Of a stretch of 7,618 nt of DNA, positions 1 through 6,027 are shown in pieces. The DNA lies in contig DONB01000159.1 of NCBI GenBank assembly GCA_003510325.1, forward strand, positions 13,579 through 21,196, given 5' to 3'. Below the pieces are notes generated by a model that searched no databases, had not been told where the DNA came from, and worked only from the letters and a program-made list of their open reading frames with translations. The DNA is from Thiobacillus sp. (GTDB taxonomy: Bacteria; Pseudomonadota; Gammaproteobacteria; Burkholderiales; Thiobacillaceae). The position numbers and the translations under genes are program-made. Numbering within the stretch: position 1 is the stretch's first letter; each line of letters begins with the position of its first letter.

Positions 1-411
1 CGTGGCGACGATGTCGCCGCGCTTGATGACGTCACCGGGCTGCTTCTCCCAAGTGACGACGACGCCTTCGGTCATGGTGTCCGACAATTGCGGCATCACG
101 ATCGGCGTGCCGGCGTGGTGCGGGATCATCTCAGTCTGCGCCTGCTCAGCCACCACTTCGTCGTCGGCAATCGACACGTCGCCGGCGGTGTCGGTGATGT
201 AGCCGAGTGCTGCGCCGACCGCGATGGTCGCGCCGACGTCAGCCAGCGGACCGGCCAGATAGCCGGCCTTGAACACCTCGACGTCCATGATCGCCTTGTC
301 GGTTTCGACCGTGGCGACGATGTCGCCGCGCTCGACGCGGTCGCCGGCCTGCTTTTCCCAGGTGACGACCACGCCCTCGGTCATGGTGTCCGAGAGCTGC
401 GGCATCGTTAT
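1..411 (-). repeat. Tandem in-frame lipoyl-domain duplication inside the E2 gene
   Basis: Bases 1-102 and 310-411 are direct copies, offset by 309 bases (103 codons). By hand count they differ at about 16 of 102 positions, roughly 84 percent identity, and about 29 of 34 encoded residues are the same. The copies encode the first strands of lipoyl domains 2 and 1 respectively. The second copy continues past the left edge. Multiple lipoyl domains are normal in E2 proteins, so this is a gene-internal repeat and not a mobile element. Confidence 0.9.
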
Positions 412-429
412 TGCGTAGTGTTGGGACAT
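1..429 (-). CDS. pdhC: Dihydrolipoyl acetyltransferase (E2) of pyruvate dehydrogenase, N-terminal part
   Basis: This is the first 143 codons of the E2 core protein, which carries acetyl groups from E1 to CoA on swinging lipoyl arms in the cytoplasm. The frame starts at the ATG at 429-427 (MSQHYAITMPQLSDTM) and stays open to the left edge, so the catalytic acetyltransferase domain is outside the window. Residues 4-80 form a complete lipoyl domain with the lipoylated lysine at K45 in ETDKAIMD. After a linker of about 28 residues (81-108) a second lipoyl domain begins (VMPQLSDTMTEGVVV, from 111) and is cut before its lysine. The two domains are nearly identical where they overlap. The gene lies downstream of pdhA and pdhB on the same strand, as expected for a pdhABC operon. 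A GGA about 9 bases upstream of the ATG sits inside the palindrome TTGGATCCAA (432-441) and is a weak ribosome site. The gene could also be named aceF. A related 2-oxoacid dehydrogenase E2 is possible, but pyruvate is favoured by context. Confidence 0.93.
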   Translation of the reverse strand, partial: MSQHYAITMPQLSDTMTEGVVVTWEKQAGDRVERGDIVATVETDKAIMDVEVFKAGYLAGPLADVGATIAVGAALGYITDTAGDVSIADDEVVAEQAQTEMIPHHAGTPIVMPQLSDTMTEGVVVTWEKQPGDVIKRGDIVAT

Positions 430-453
430 GCTTGGATCCAATTCTTTGTTTAT

Positions 454-526
454 CCGCGAAGGACGCGAAGATGCGCGAAGAAAAACTTGCGGATGATCAC
501 TTCGCGTTCCTTCGCGTCCTTCGCGG
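454..526. repeat. Long hairpin of repeated CGCGAAG units between pdhB and E2
   Basis: CCGCGAAGGACGCGAAG at 454-470 is a perfect 17-base inverted match to 510-526. After a 3x3 mismatch (471-473 against 507-509) the stem resumes for 7 more base pairs (474-480 with 500-506), leaving a 19-base loop at 481-499. Each arm holds three copies of CGCGAAG (455, 464 and 474 on the plus strand; the complements at 500, 510 and 519), with about 9-base spacing. No run of T follows the stem in either direction, so it does not look like an intrinsic terminator. It fills most of the 109-base pdhB-E2 gap. It resembles the dispersed REP-like repeats of beta- and gamma-proteobacteria. In the mRNA it could act as a stability or processing element between the E1 and E2 cistrons (inference). 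Confidence 0.85.
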
Positions 527-538
527 ACAAAAAGGGTT

Positions 539-1522
539 TTACGCTTTTCCGAACAGTTTCAGAACAGCCTTCACCACATCCTCGTGATCCGGGATCGCCG
601 CTTTTTCCAGCGTGTGGTTGTAGGGCTGCGGCACCAGTGCCGAGTGGACGCGCACCGGGGCGGCGTCCAGTTCGAAGAAGCACTCTTCGTTGATGATGGC
701 GATGACTTCGGAGCCGACGCCGACCGGCGCTTCGTCTTCTTCGGCGATGACGGCGCGGTGGGTCTTGCTGACCGATTTCTTGATGCCTTCGCGGTCCAGC
801 GGCGACAGCGAATAGAGGTCGACGACCTCGGCCGAGATGCCGTACTGCTTGTCGAGGATCTCGGCGGCCTTCAAACACCAGTGCACCGAGATGTTGTAGC
901 CGAACAGGGTCACGTCGGTGCCGGCGCGTGCGACGTCCGAACCTTCCAGCGGGTGGAAGTATTCGCCGTCCGGCACTTCGCCCTTCATGTTGTACATGAG
1001 TTCGTGTTCGTTGATGAACACCGGGTCGTCGCAGCGGATCGCCGACTTCAGCAGGCCGTAGGCCTGCTTGGGGTTGGACGGCGTCACCACGCGCAGGCCG
1101 GCGATGCCCATGAACACCTTCTCCATGCGCGCCGAGTGCTGCGCGCCGAGCTGGTGGGCCGCGCCGCCGGCGGAGCGGAACACGCACGGTGCGGTCAGCT
1201 GGCCACCCGACATGTAGCGCACCTTGGCGGCCGAATTGAACATCTGGTCCATCGCCAGCCAGGCGAAGTTGACCGACATGATTTCGATGATGGGGCGGAC
1301 GCCGAGGAAGGAGGCGCCGATGCCGAGGCCGGTGAAGCCGCCTTCGGAAATCGGCGTGTCCATCACGCGCAGCGGGCCGTATTTTTCGTACAGGCCCTTG
1401 GTGGCCTTGTAGGTGCCGCCGGCCACGCCGATGTCTTCGCCCATGCAGATGACCAGCGGGTCACGCGCCATTTCTTCGTCGTGGGCGCGCTGGATCGCTT
1501 CCCAGTACATGATGTTTGCCAT
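539..1522 (-). CDS. pdhB: Pyruvate dehydrogenase E1 component, beta subunit
   Basis: This 327-residue protein is the transketolase-like beta chain of the heterotetrameric E1, which with the alpha chain uses thiamine diphosphate to decarboxylate pyruvate and reductively acetylate the lipoyl groups of E2. Family blocks are visible in order: GEDIGVAGG (28-36), RVMDTPISE (52-60, with E60 the glutamate that activates the thiamine ring), GQLTAPCVFRSAGG, then AQHSARMEKVF (H129 in the active-site loop), GLRVVTPSNP (142-151) and EVVDLYSLSPLD (232-243). RVHSALVPQPYNHTLE lies in the C-terminal lipoyl-interaction domain. The length is typical (about 325 residues). The ATG start is supported by AAGGA at 1536-1532, 9 bases upstream. 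It starts 19 bases after the pdhA stop, so the two subunits are almost certainly co-transcribed. Acetoin or branched-chain dehydrogenase beta subunits are homologous alternatives and less likely here. Confidence 0.95.
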   Translation of the reverse strand: MANIMYWEAIQRAHDEEMARDPLVICMGEDIGVAGGTYKATKGLYEKYGPLRVMDTPISEGGFTGLGIGASFLGVRPIIEIMSVNFAWLAMDQMFNSAAKVRYMSGGQLTAPCVFRSAGGAAHQLGAQHSARMEKVFMGIAGLRVVTPSNPKQAYGLLKSAIRCDDPVFINEHELMYNMKGEVPDGEYFHPLEGSDVARAGTDVTLFGYNISVHWCLKAAEILDKQYGISAEVVDLYSLSPLDREGIKKSVSKTHRAVIAEEDEAPVGVGSEVIAIINEECFFELDAAPVRVHSALVPQPYNHTLEKAAIPDHEDVVKAVLKLFGKA

Positions 1523-1541
1523 GCTGTCTTTTCCTTAAACC

Positions 1542-2543
1542 TTAAGCGGCTTTGCCCGTGAGCCACGGGAGCTGGGTTTCGCGATCGGCGAACACGTATT
1601 TTTCGAGGTCCTCGACGCGCGGTTCGGGCGACTCTTCGGAAAACTTGATCACTTCGTTTTCGATGTAGGCGTCGGTTTCCTTTTCCAGGGCCTCGAACTC
1701 GTCCATGGTCAGCGCGCCTTCCTTGATCAGGCGGTCGCGCAGGATGAAGATGGGGTCGCGCTGCTTCCACAGTTCTTCTTCCTCGCGCGAGCGGTAGCCG
1801 CGCGAGTCGGACATCGAGTGGCCGCGATAGCGGTAGGTCATCAGTTCGAGGAAGAAGGGACCGTTGCCGGAACGCACGTGGTCGACCGCCTTGCGCGCGT
1901 GCTCGTAGACGACTTCGATGTCCTGGCCGTCGCATTCGTCGGCCGGGATATTGTAGGCGGCGACACGCTTGTGCTGGTGCACCACGGCGGTGGAACGCTC
2001 GATCGAGGTGCCGATGCCGTAGAGGTTGTTTTCGCACACGAACAGCACCGGCAGCTTCCACAGCGCGGCCATGTTCAGCGTCTCGTGGAACACGCCCTGG
2101 TTGTTGGCGGCGTCGCCGAGGAAGCAGATGGCGATCTCGTCGCCGCCCTTCAACTGGATCGCCTTGGCGATGCCGGCCGCCAGCGGGAAGGGGCCGCCGA
2201 CCAGCGCGTAGCCGCCCATGAAGCGCTTGTCGGCGTCGAAGATGTGCATCGAACCGCCGCGGCCCTTGGAGGAACCGGTTTCCTTGCCGTACAACTCGGC
2301 CATCACTTCCTTGGGATCGGCGCCGCACTTGATCGCGTGGACGTGGTCGCGGTAGCCGGTGATCACGTAGTCGTGACCGGGACGCGCGGCTTCCATCACG
2401 CCGTTGCAGCAGGCCTCCTGGCCGGGATAGAGGTGGAGGAAGCCGCCGATCTTGCGTTCGATATAGGCCTGATAGCAGCGCTCTTCAAAACGGCGGTGCA
2501 ACACCATTTCGCGCAGCACGCGTTTCTTGTCTTCAATCTTCAT
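1542..2543 (-). CDS. pdhA: Pyruvate dehydrogenase E1 component, alpha subunit
   Basis: This 333-residue protein is the thiamine-diphosphate-binding alpha chain of E1 and pairs with the beta subunit downstream. Visible blocks are YRDHVHAI (64-71), GRGGSMH (95-100), the cofactor motif GDAANNQG (143-150) ending in CENN (170-173), and YRYRGHSMSD (237-246) with the active-site-loop histidine H241 or H242 region. The third residue of the classical GDG thiamine motif is Ala (A145) rather than Gly, which is unusual. The remaining ligands (D144, N173) are kept. I chose the ATG at 2543-2541: it has AGGG 7 bases upstream (2554-2551) and begins MKIEDKKRVL, as in relatives. A longer reading from a TTG at 2585 would add 14 residues unlike the family and would overlap the promoter region. 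It is the first gene of the pdh operon and is divergent from the M17 aminopeptidase. Confidence 0.95.
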   Translation of the reverse strand: MKIEDKKRVLREMVLHRRFEERCYQAYIERKIGGFLHLYPGQEACCNGVMEAARPGHDYVITGYRDHVHAIKCGADPKEVMAELYGKETGSSKGRGGSMHIFDADKRFMGGYALVGGPFPLAAGIAKAIQLKGGDEIAICFLGDAANNQGVFHETLNMAALWKLPVLFVCENNLYGIGTSIERSTAVVHQHKRVAAYNIPADECDGQDIEVVYEHARKAVDHVRSGNGPFFLELMTYRYRGHSMSDSRGYRSREEEELWKQRDPIFILRDRLIKEGALTMDEFEALEKETDAYIENEVIKFSEESPEPRVEDLEKYVFADRETQLPWLTGKAA

Positions 2544-2601
2544 TCGGTTACCCTGTATTGGATGGGGCGGAAAATGCGCTGTCAAAAATCAAAAGCACGC
2601 A

Positions 2602-2630
2602 ATTATCCGGGAAACCCCGCCAACCATCAA
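2602..2630 (-). promoter_or_regulatory. Candidate sigma-70 promoter for the pdhAB-E2 operon
   Basis: On the minus strand TTGATG (2630-2625; 4 of 6 matches to TTGACA) is separated by exactly 17 bases from GATAAT (2607-2602; 5 of 6 matches to TATAAT). Transcription would start near 2595, giving a leader of about 50 bases that includes the pdhA ribosome site. This is a pattern match by eye. A competing TTGACA lies at 2585-2580, but its matching -10 would place the start after the ribosome site. Confidence 0.5.
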
Positions 2631-2646
2631 GAAAAACGCCAGCCCC

Positions 2647-2652
2647 AAGGAA
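2647..2652 (+). promoter_or_regulatory. Ribosome binding site deciding the M17 aminopeptidase start
   Basis: AAGGAA lies 5 bases upstream of the ATG at 2658. It fixes the true start of a frame that is open for another 840 bases upstream on the antisense strand of pdhA. Confidence 0.75.
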
Positions 2653-2657
2653 CCGCC

Positions 2658-4118
2658 ATGCTGCCTAAACTCGCTGAAAACAAACAGGAAATCACTGCCA
2701 AAACGCTGGAATCCGCAGCTCATGCGCTGCTGTTGCTGCCGCTGACGAAAACCCTGCCCGAGATGCCGGGCAGCGCCGAGCTGAAGGCCGTGATGAAGCG
2801 GCGCGAGTTGAAAATCGACTCACTGGCCAAGTCGCCGGTGGCGGTGCAGCTGCCCGGCGGCACGCTTGCCGTGGTCGCCATGCTGAAAGCCGACGCCAGC
2901 ACCTTCGAGGCACACGAACAAGTGCGCCGCGCCCTGGCGCAGTTGATGGCCGAACATCCGAAGTCGCTGACGCTGGCCGTGTTCGGCGACGCCGAATTCA
3001 AGGCGCGCGCCGCCGAGGCTGCCGTCTATACGTCGCTGGTCAACGCCGTGCCGTTGCCGTCGCGCAAATCCAAGGCCGATGTCGCCGTCAAATCCATCCG
3101 GCTGTTCGGCCACAAGTCCGCAGACGGCTTCGCCCGCGTGCGCGCGCTGGCCGAAGGCAACCTGCTCACCCGCAGCCTCACCGTGCAGGGACCGGACGAG
3201 CTCACCCCCGGCGTCTACCGCACGCGCATCAAGGCGCTGGCCAAGCAGTACGGCTGGACGGTCGAGGAATACGCCTTCGACAAATTGAAGAAGATGGGCG
3301 CGGGCGCGTTCTGCGCGGTGGCGCAGGGCTCGCCGGCGAAGGATGCTGCCATCGTGCGCATCAGCTACAAGGGGGCGAAAGCCAAAGGCAAGAAAGTGGC
3401 CTTCGTCGGCAAGGGCATCTGCTTTGACACCGGCGGCCATAACTTGAAACCCGCCAAGTACATGCAGGGCATGCACGAGGACATGAACGGCTCGGCGGTG
3501 GTGCTGGGAATCCTGGCCGCGGCGTCGAAGCTTAAGCTGCCGGTCGCGCTGGACGGCTGGGTCGCGCTCGCCGAGAACCACATCAGCCCGCAGGCCTACC
3601 GCCAGAACGAAGTAGTGACGGCGCTCAACGGCACCACCATCGAAGTCGTCCACACCGACGCCGAAGGCCGCATGGTGCTGGCCGACACGCTGACGCTCGC
3701 CGCCAGGGCCAAGCCCGAGCTCATCGCCGACTTCGCCACGCTCACCGGCTCGATGCACTACGCGCTCGGCAGCCGCATGTCCGGTGTGTTCGCCTCTTCC
3801 AGCGCGATTGCGCACCAGGCCTCGCGCGCCGCGACTTCAAGTGGTGAGCGCATTGTCGTCTTCCCTTATCCGGAAGACTACGACAGCAGCCTCGATTCGA
3901 CCGTGGCCGACGTCAAGCAGTGCAGCATGGAAGGCGAGGCCGACCACATCCTCGCCACCCGCTTCCTGTCGCGCTTCGTCGGCGACACGCCGTGGCTGCA
4001 CATGGACTTGTCGGGGCACAGCTGCAAGGGCGGGCTGGGCGCGGTGATGAGCGACGCCAACGGTTTCGGTGTGGCGTGGGCGATCGCGCTGCTGGATGGC
4101 CTGCAAGCCAGGGCCTGA
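2658..4118 (+). CDS. Leucyl aminopeptidase family protein (peptidase family M17)
   Basis: This 486-residue cytoplasmic two-metal aminopeptidase removes N-terminal amino acids from peptides, and family members are usually hexamers. The N-terminal half (about 1-160) is the poorly conserved regulatory domain. The C-terminal half carries the catalytic signature: GKGICFDTGG (251-260; K252 and D257 as metal ligands), LKP (263-265), HEDMNGSA (273-280; D275) and HTDAEGR (332-338; D334, E336 and the catalytic arginine R338). All expected metal and catalytic residues are present, so it should be active. Two positions differ from classical PepA: HTDAEGR replaces NTDAEGR, and AYRQNEVV stands where RPGD is usual. 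This points to a separate M17 subfamily, so I give no pepA symbol. The ATG is chosen for the AAGGAA site just upstream. It is divergent from pdhA and followed after 7 bases by rluA, probably in one transcript. Confidence 0.92.
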   Translation: MLPKLAENKQEITAKTLESAAHALLLLPLTKTLPEMPGSAELKAVMKRRELKIDSLAKSPVAVQLPGGTLAVVAMLKADASTFEAHEQVRRALAQLMAEHPKSLTLAVFGDAEFKARAAEAAVYTSLVNAVPLPSRKSKADVAVKSIRLFGHKSADGFARVRALAEGNLLTRSLTVQGPDELTPGVYRTRIKALAKQYGWTVEEYAFDKLKKMGAGAFCAVAQGSPAKDAAIVRISYKGAKAKGKKVAFVGKGICFDTGGHNLKPAKYMQGMHEDMNGSAVVLGILAAASKLKLPVALDGWVALAENHISPQAYRQNEVVTALNGTTIEVVHTDAEGRMVLADTLTLAARAKPELIADFATLTGSMHYALGSRMSGVFASSSAIAHQASRAATSSGERIVVFPYPEDYDSSLDSTVADVKQCSMEGEADHILATRFLSRFVGDTPWLHMDLSGHSCKGGLGAVMSDANGFGVAWAIALLDGLQARA

Positions 4119-4125
4119 TCGCCGG

Positions 4126-4794
4126 ATGACGCCTGTGCGGGAGCCGGCGGTCGTCTACGCCGACGACAGCCTGCTGGTGGTCGACAAGCCCAGCGGCCTG
4201 CTCGCGGTGCCGGGACGCGGCGCCGACAAGCAGGACTGCCTCGCCGCGCGGGTGCAGGCCCGTTACTCCGATGCGCTGATCGTGCACCGGCTGGACATGG
4301 CCACATCGGGTCTGATGGTGATGGCGCGCGGGCCGGCGGCGCAGCGTGCATTGAGCAAGGCCTTCGCCGCGCGCGAGGTGGCCAAGCGCTACATCGCGCT
4401 GGTGGCCGGCCGGCTGGAAGCGCCGGCAGAAGACGGGGGCGTGCCGGAAGTTTGGAGAACCATAGACCTGCCCATCATTGTCGACTGGCCCAACCGGCCC
4501 CTGCGGATCGTCGATCACCAATCGGGGAAACCGAGCCTGACCCGCTGGCGCGTGCTGGGGCACGACGAAACCGGCCTGAACACTCGCGTCGAACTCGAAC
4601 CCGTCACCGGCCGCTCGCACCAGTTGCGCGTCCACCTGCGCGAACTGGGGCATCCGATCCTGGGCGACGCGCTCTATGCGCCGCCGGCGGTGCAGGCGCT
4701 TTCGGGGCGACTGCTGTTGCATGCGGGATCGCTGGGTTTCGCGCATCCTCTGACGGGCGAGGCACTGGCGTTCGAGTGCCCCGTGCCGTTTTGA
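4126..4794 (+). CDS. rluA: RluA-type pseudouridine synthase (23S rRNA/tRNA)
   Basis: This 222-residue protein converts uridine to pseudouridine in RNA. In Escherichia coli the dual-specificity enzyme RluA acts on 23S rRNA position 746 and tRNA position 32. The sequence follows E. coli RluA from recall along its whole length: VVDKPSGLLAVPGR near the N-terminus, HRLDMATSG with the catalytic aspartate D57, LPIIVDWPNRP, VTGRSHQLRVHLRELGHPILGD, and LLLHAGSLGFAHP. The length is nearly the same (219 in E. coli), and there is no N-terminal S4 domain, which separates it from RluC and RluD. The ATG at 4126 has no clear ribosome site and lies 7 bases after the aminopeptidase stop, so it is probably translated by coupling. 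A GTG at 4135 is a possible alternative start. It ends 13 bases from the convergent DsrE-like gene, with no recognisable terminator between them. Confidence 0.93.
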   Translation: MTPVREPAVVYADDSLLVVDKPSGLLAVPGRGADKQDCLAARVQARYSDALIVHRLDMATSGLMVMARGPAAQRALSKAFAAREVAKRYIALVAGRLEAPAEDGGVPEVWRTIDLPIIVDWPNRPLRIVDHQSGKPSLTRWRVLGHDETGLNTRVELEPVTGRSHQLRVHLRELGHPILGDALYAPPAVQALSGRLLLHAGSLGFAHPLTGEALAFECPVPF

Positions 4795-4807
4795 AAATCG
4801 CAGCGCT

Positions 4808-5323
4808 CTAGCGCGCCTTCAGCGCCGCGGCGCGGGGTACCACCAGCCGTACATAGTCGAGCGCTTCATAGTTGCGGATTTGCGCCGGACCTTCGGGCGC
4901 GACATCGACGTAGTCGGGAAAATCCTCGGCCGCCAGTCCGCGCCGGCCGGCGTAGGTTTCGCAGACGTGCACCGGTATGCCGTCGTCGCGGCTGAGGCTT
5001 TCCGCGATTTGGTGGATGGCCTCGTTGCCGGCGCGTTTTCCGCTCTGCAGGGCGAACATTTCGTTGCCGTGTGTCACCAGCGCCATCGGCAGACCGGGGT
5101 GGCGCGCCTTCAGGCGTTGCGCGGCCTGCTTCACCCAGGGCAGCGCAACCTCCAGTGCGCCCGGGTCGCGGTCGACGATCTCGAACACTACCCCGGGCGG
5201 CGCAGTCGACCGTGCAAGCAACGCGTCCAGCGTGAGGGGCGCGGCGCCGGCCGGGCCTGCCAAAGCAGCGAGGGCAGCAAGTCCGATCCAGGCAGTCGAC
5301 AAACGCTTGAGCAGTGAAATCAT
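4808..5323 (-). CDS. Exported DsrE-family-like small protein
   Basis: This protein of about 171 residues has a signal peptide: a basic MISLLKR start, a hydrophobic stretch AWIGLAALAALAG, and a likely cleavage after PAGA or PAGAA. It should therefore act in the periplasm. The mature part resembles the DsrE/DsrF fold: VVFEIVDRDPGALEVALPWVKQAAQRL, then ALVTHGNEMFAL, then GIPVHVCETYAGRRGL with a single cysteine (C121) at the position of the conserved sulfur-relay cysteine, and a C-terminal YVRLVVP strand. Family members include sulfur carriers, but many exported ones have no known role, so I do not assign one. The ATG at 5323 is chosen because it gives a clean signal peptide, although no good ribosome site precedes it. 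A TTG at 5338 would add five residues. It follows folE on the same strand and in the same reading frame, and is probably co-transcribed with it. Confidence 0.75.
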   Translation of the reverse strand: MISLLKRLSTAWIGLAALAALAGPAGAAPLTLDALLARSTAPPGVVFEIVDRDPGALEVALPWVKQAAQRLKARHPGLPMALVTHGNEMFALQSGKRAGNEAIHQIAESLSRDDGIPVHVCETYAGRRGLAAEDFPDYVDVAPEGPAQIRNYEALDYVRLVVPRAAALKAR

Positions 5324-5356
5324 GATGTTCGAAATCAAATCGGCCGAGAGTGGTTC

Positions 5357-5911
5357 CTAGCTCGATTTCGCGATCAATTGCAAAAATTCCTGCCGGGTAC
5401 GGTCATTGTCCCGGAAGGCGCCCAGCATCATCGAGGTGATGGTCCACGAGTTCTGCTTCTGCACGCCGCGCATCATCATGCAGAAGTGCTGGGCTTCGAT
5501 GACGACGCCGACGCCGGCCGCGCCGGTGGCGGTCTGGACGGCGTCGGCGATCTGGGTGGTGAGCTGCTCCTGAATCTGCAGACGCCGCGCGAACATGTCG
5601 GTAATGCGTGCGATCTTGGACAGGCCGATCACCTTGCCTTGCGGCAGGTAGGCCACGTGGGCCTTGCCGACGAAGGGCAGCAGGTGGTGCTCGCACATCG
5701 AATACAGCTCGATGTCCTTGACGATGACCATTTCGTTGTTGTCCGAATCGAACACGGCCTCGTTGATGACGTCATCCAGCGATTGCGTATAGCCCTGCGT
5801 CAGGAACCTGAATGCGGCTGCGGCGCGTTCGGGGGTTTTCAGCAATCCATCGCGCGAGATGTCTTCGCCTGCGCTATGGATGAGCTGTTCGTAGAGCTTG
5901 GCAGTGTCCAT
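5357..5911 (-). CDS. folE: GTP cyclohydrolase I
   Basis: This 184-residue enzyme opens the guanine ring of GTP to make 7,8-dihydroneopterin triphosphate, the first step of tetrahydrofolate synthesis and a source for other pterins and queuosine-type deazapurines. The family forms a homodecamer with one zinc per subunit. The zinc ligands are visible as C73 and H76 in [10 protein letters not shown] and C144 in [20 protein letters not shown] (92-102), [14 protein letters not shown] (111-124) and TPERAAAAF (27-34) are further family blocks. It is shorter at the N-terminus than the E. coli enzyme (222 residues), as in many bacteria. The ATG at 5911 is chosen because AGGA lies 6 bases upstream (5921-5918). 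The longer TTG reading from 5932 adds only seven residues. The DsrE-like gene follows closely. Confidence 0.97.
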   Translation of the reverse strand: MDTAKLYEQLIHSAGEDISRDGLLKTPERAAAAFRFLTQGYTQSLDDVINEAVFDSDNNEMVIVKDIELYSMCEHHLLPFVGKAHVAYLPQGKVIGLSKIARITDMFARRLQIQEQLTTQIADAVQTATGAAGVGVVIEAQHFCMMMRGVQKQNSWTITSMMLGAFRDNDRTRQEFLQLIAKSS

Positions 5912-5937
5912 GCGGAATCCTGGTTGATTCAAAGAGT

Positions 5938-5956
5938 GCTTTGACTGTGTCAGAGC
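5938..5956. promoter_or_regulatory. Imperfect inverted repeat upstream of folE
   Basis: GCT-T-TGAC-TGT-GTCA-G-AGC forms a 19-base dyad (7 of 8 positions paired, 3-base centre) about 27 bases upstream of the folE start. On the minus strand a TTGACG (5972-5967) with 17-base spacing puts a poor -10 (CACAGT) inside the dyad. It could be an operator over a weak promoter, but short dyads like this also arise by chance. The rest of the 116-base gap between dctM and folE shows no terminator with a T run. Confidence 0.25.
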
Positions 5957-6027
5957 GGTTGAGCATCGTCAAGCCGGCATCAGGTACCAGGCAGCGAGGC
6001 ATGTTCGACAACGCCCGCCCGGGCAGT

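Noticed and set aside
432..441. TTGGATCCAA perfect palindrome as a regulatory operator
   Set aside because: Ten bases is too short to distinguish from chance, and it coincides with the weak E2 ribosome site.
454..526. Hairpin read as an intrinsic terminator
   Set aside because: No T run follows the stem on either strand. It lies inside an operon whose genes belong to one complex.
584..1561. A 325-codon plus-strand reading frame opposite pdhB
   Set aside because: Antisense shadow of a clear E1 beta gene, with low-complexity His, Asp and Val composition.
1818..2657. An 840-base open extension upstream of the M17 aminopeptidase, antisense to pdhA
   Set aside because: The frame is open because of GC-rich antisense codons. 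The ATG at 2658 has a strong ribosome site and the extension has no family similarity.
4795..4814. GCGCT-CT-AGCGC inverted repeat between rluA and the DsrE-like gene as a bidirectional terminator
   Set aside because: The loop is only two bases, the stem is five, and no T run follows.
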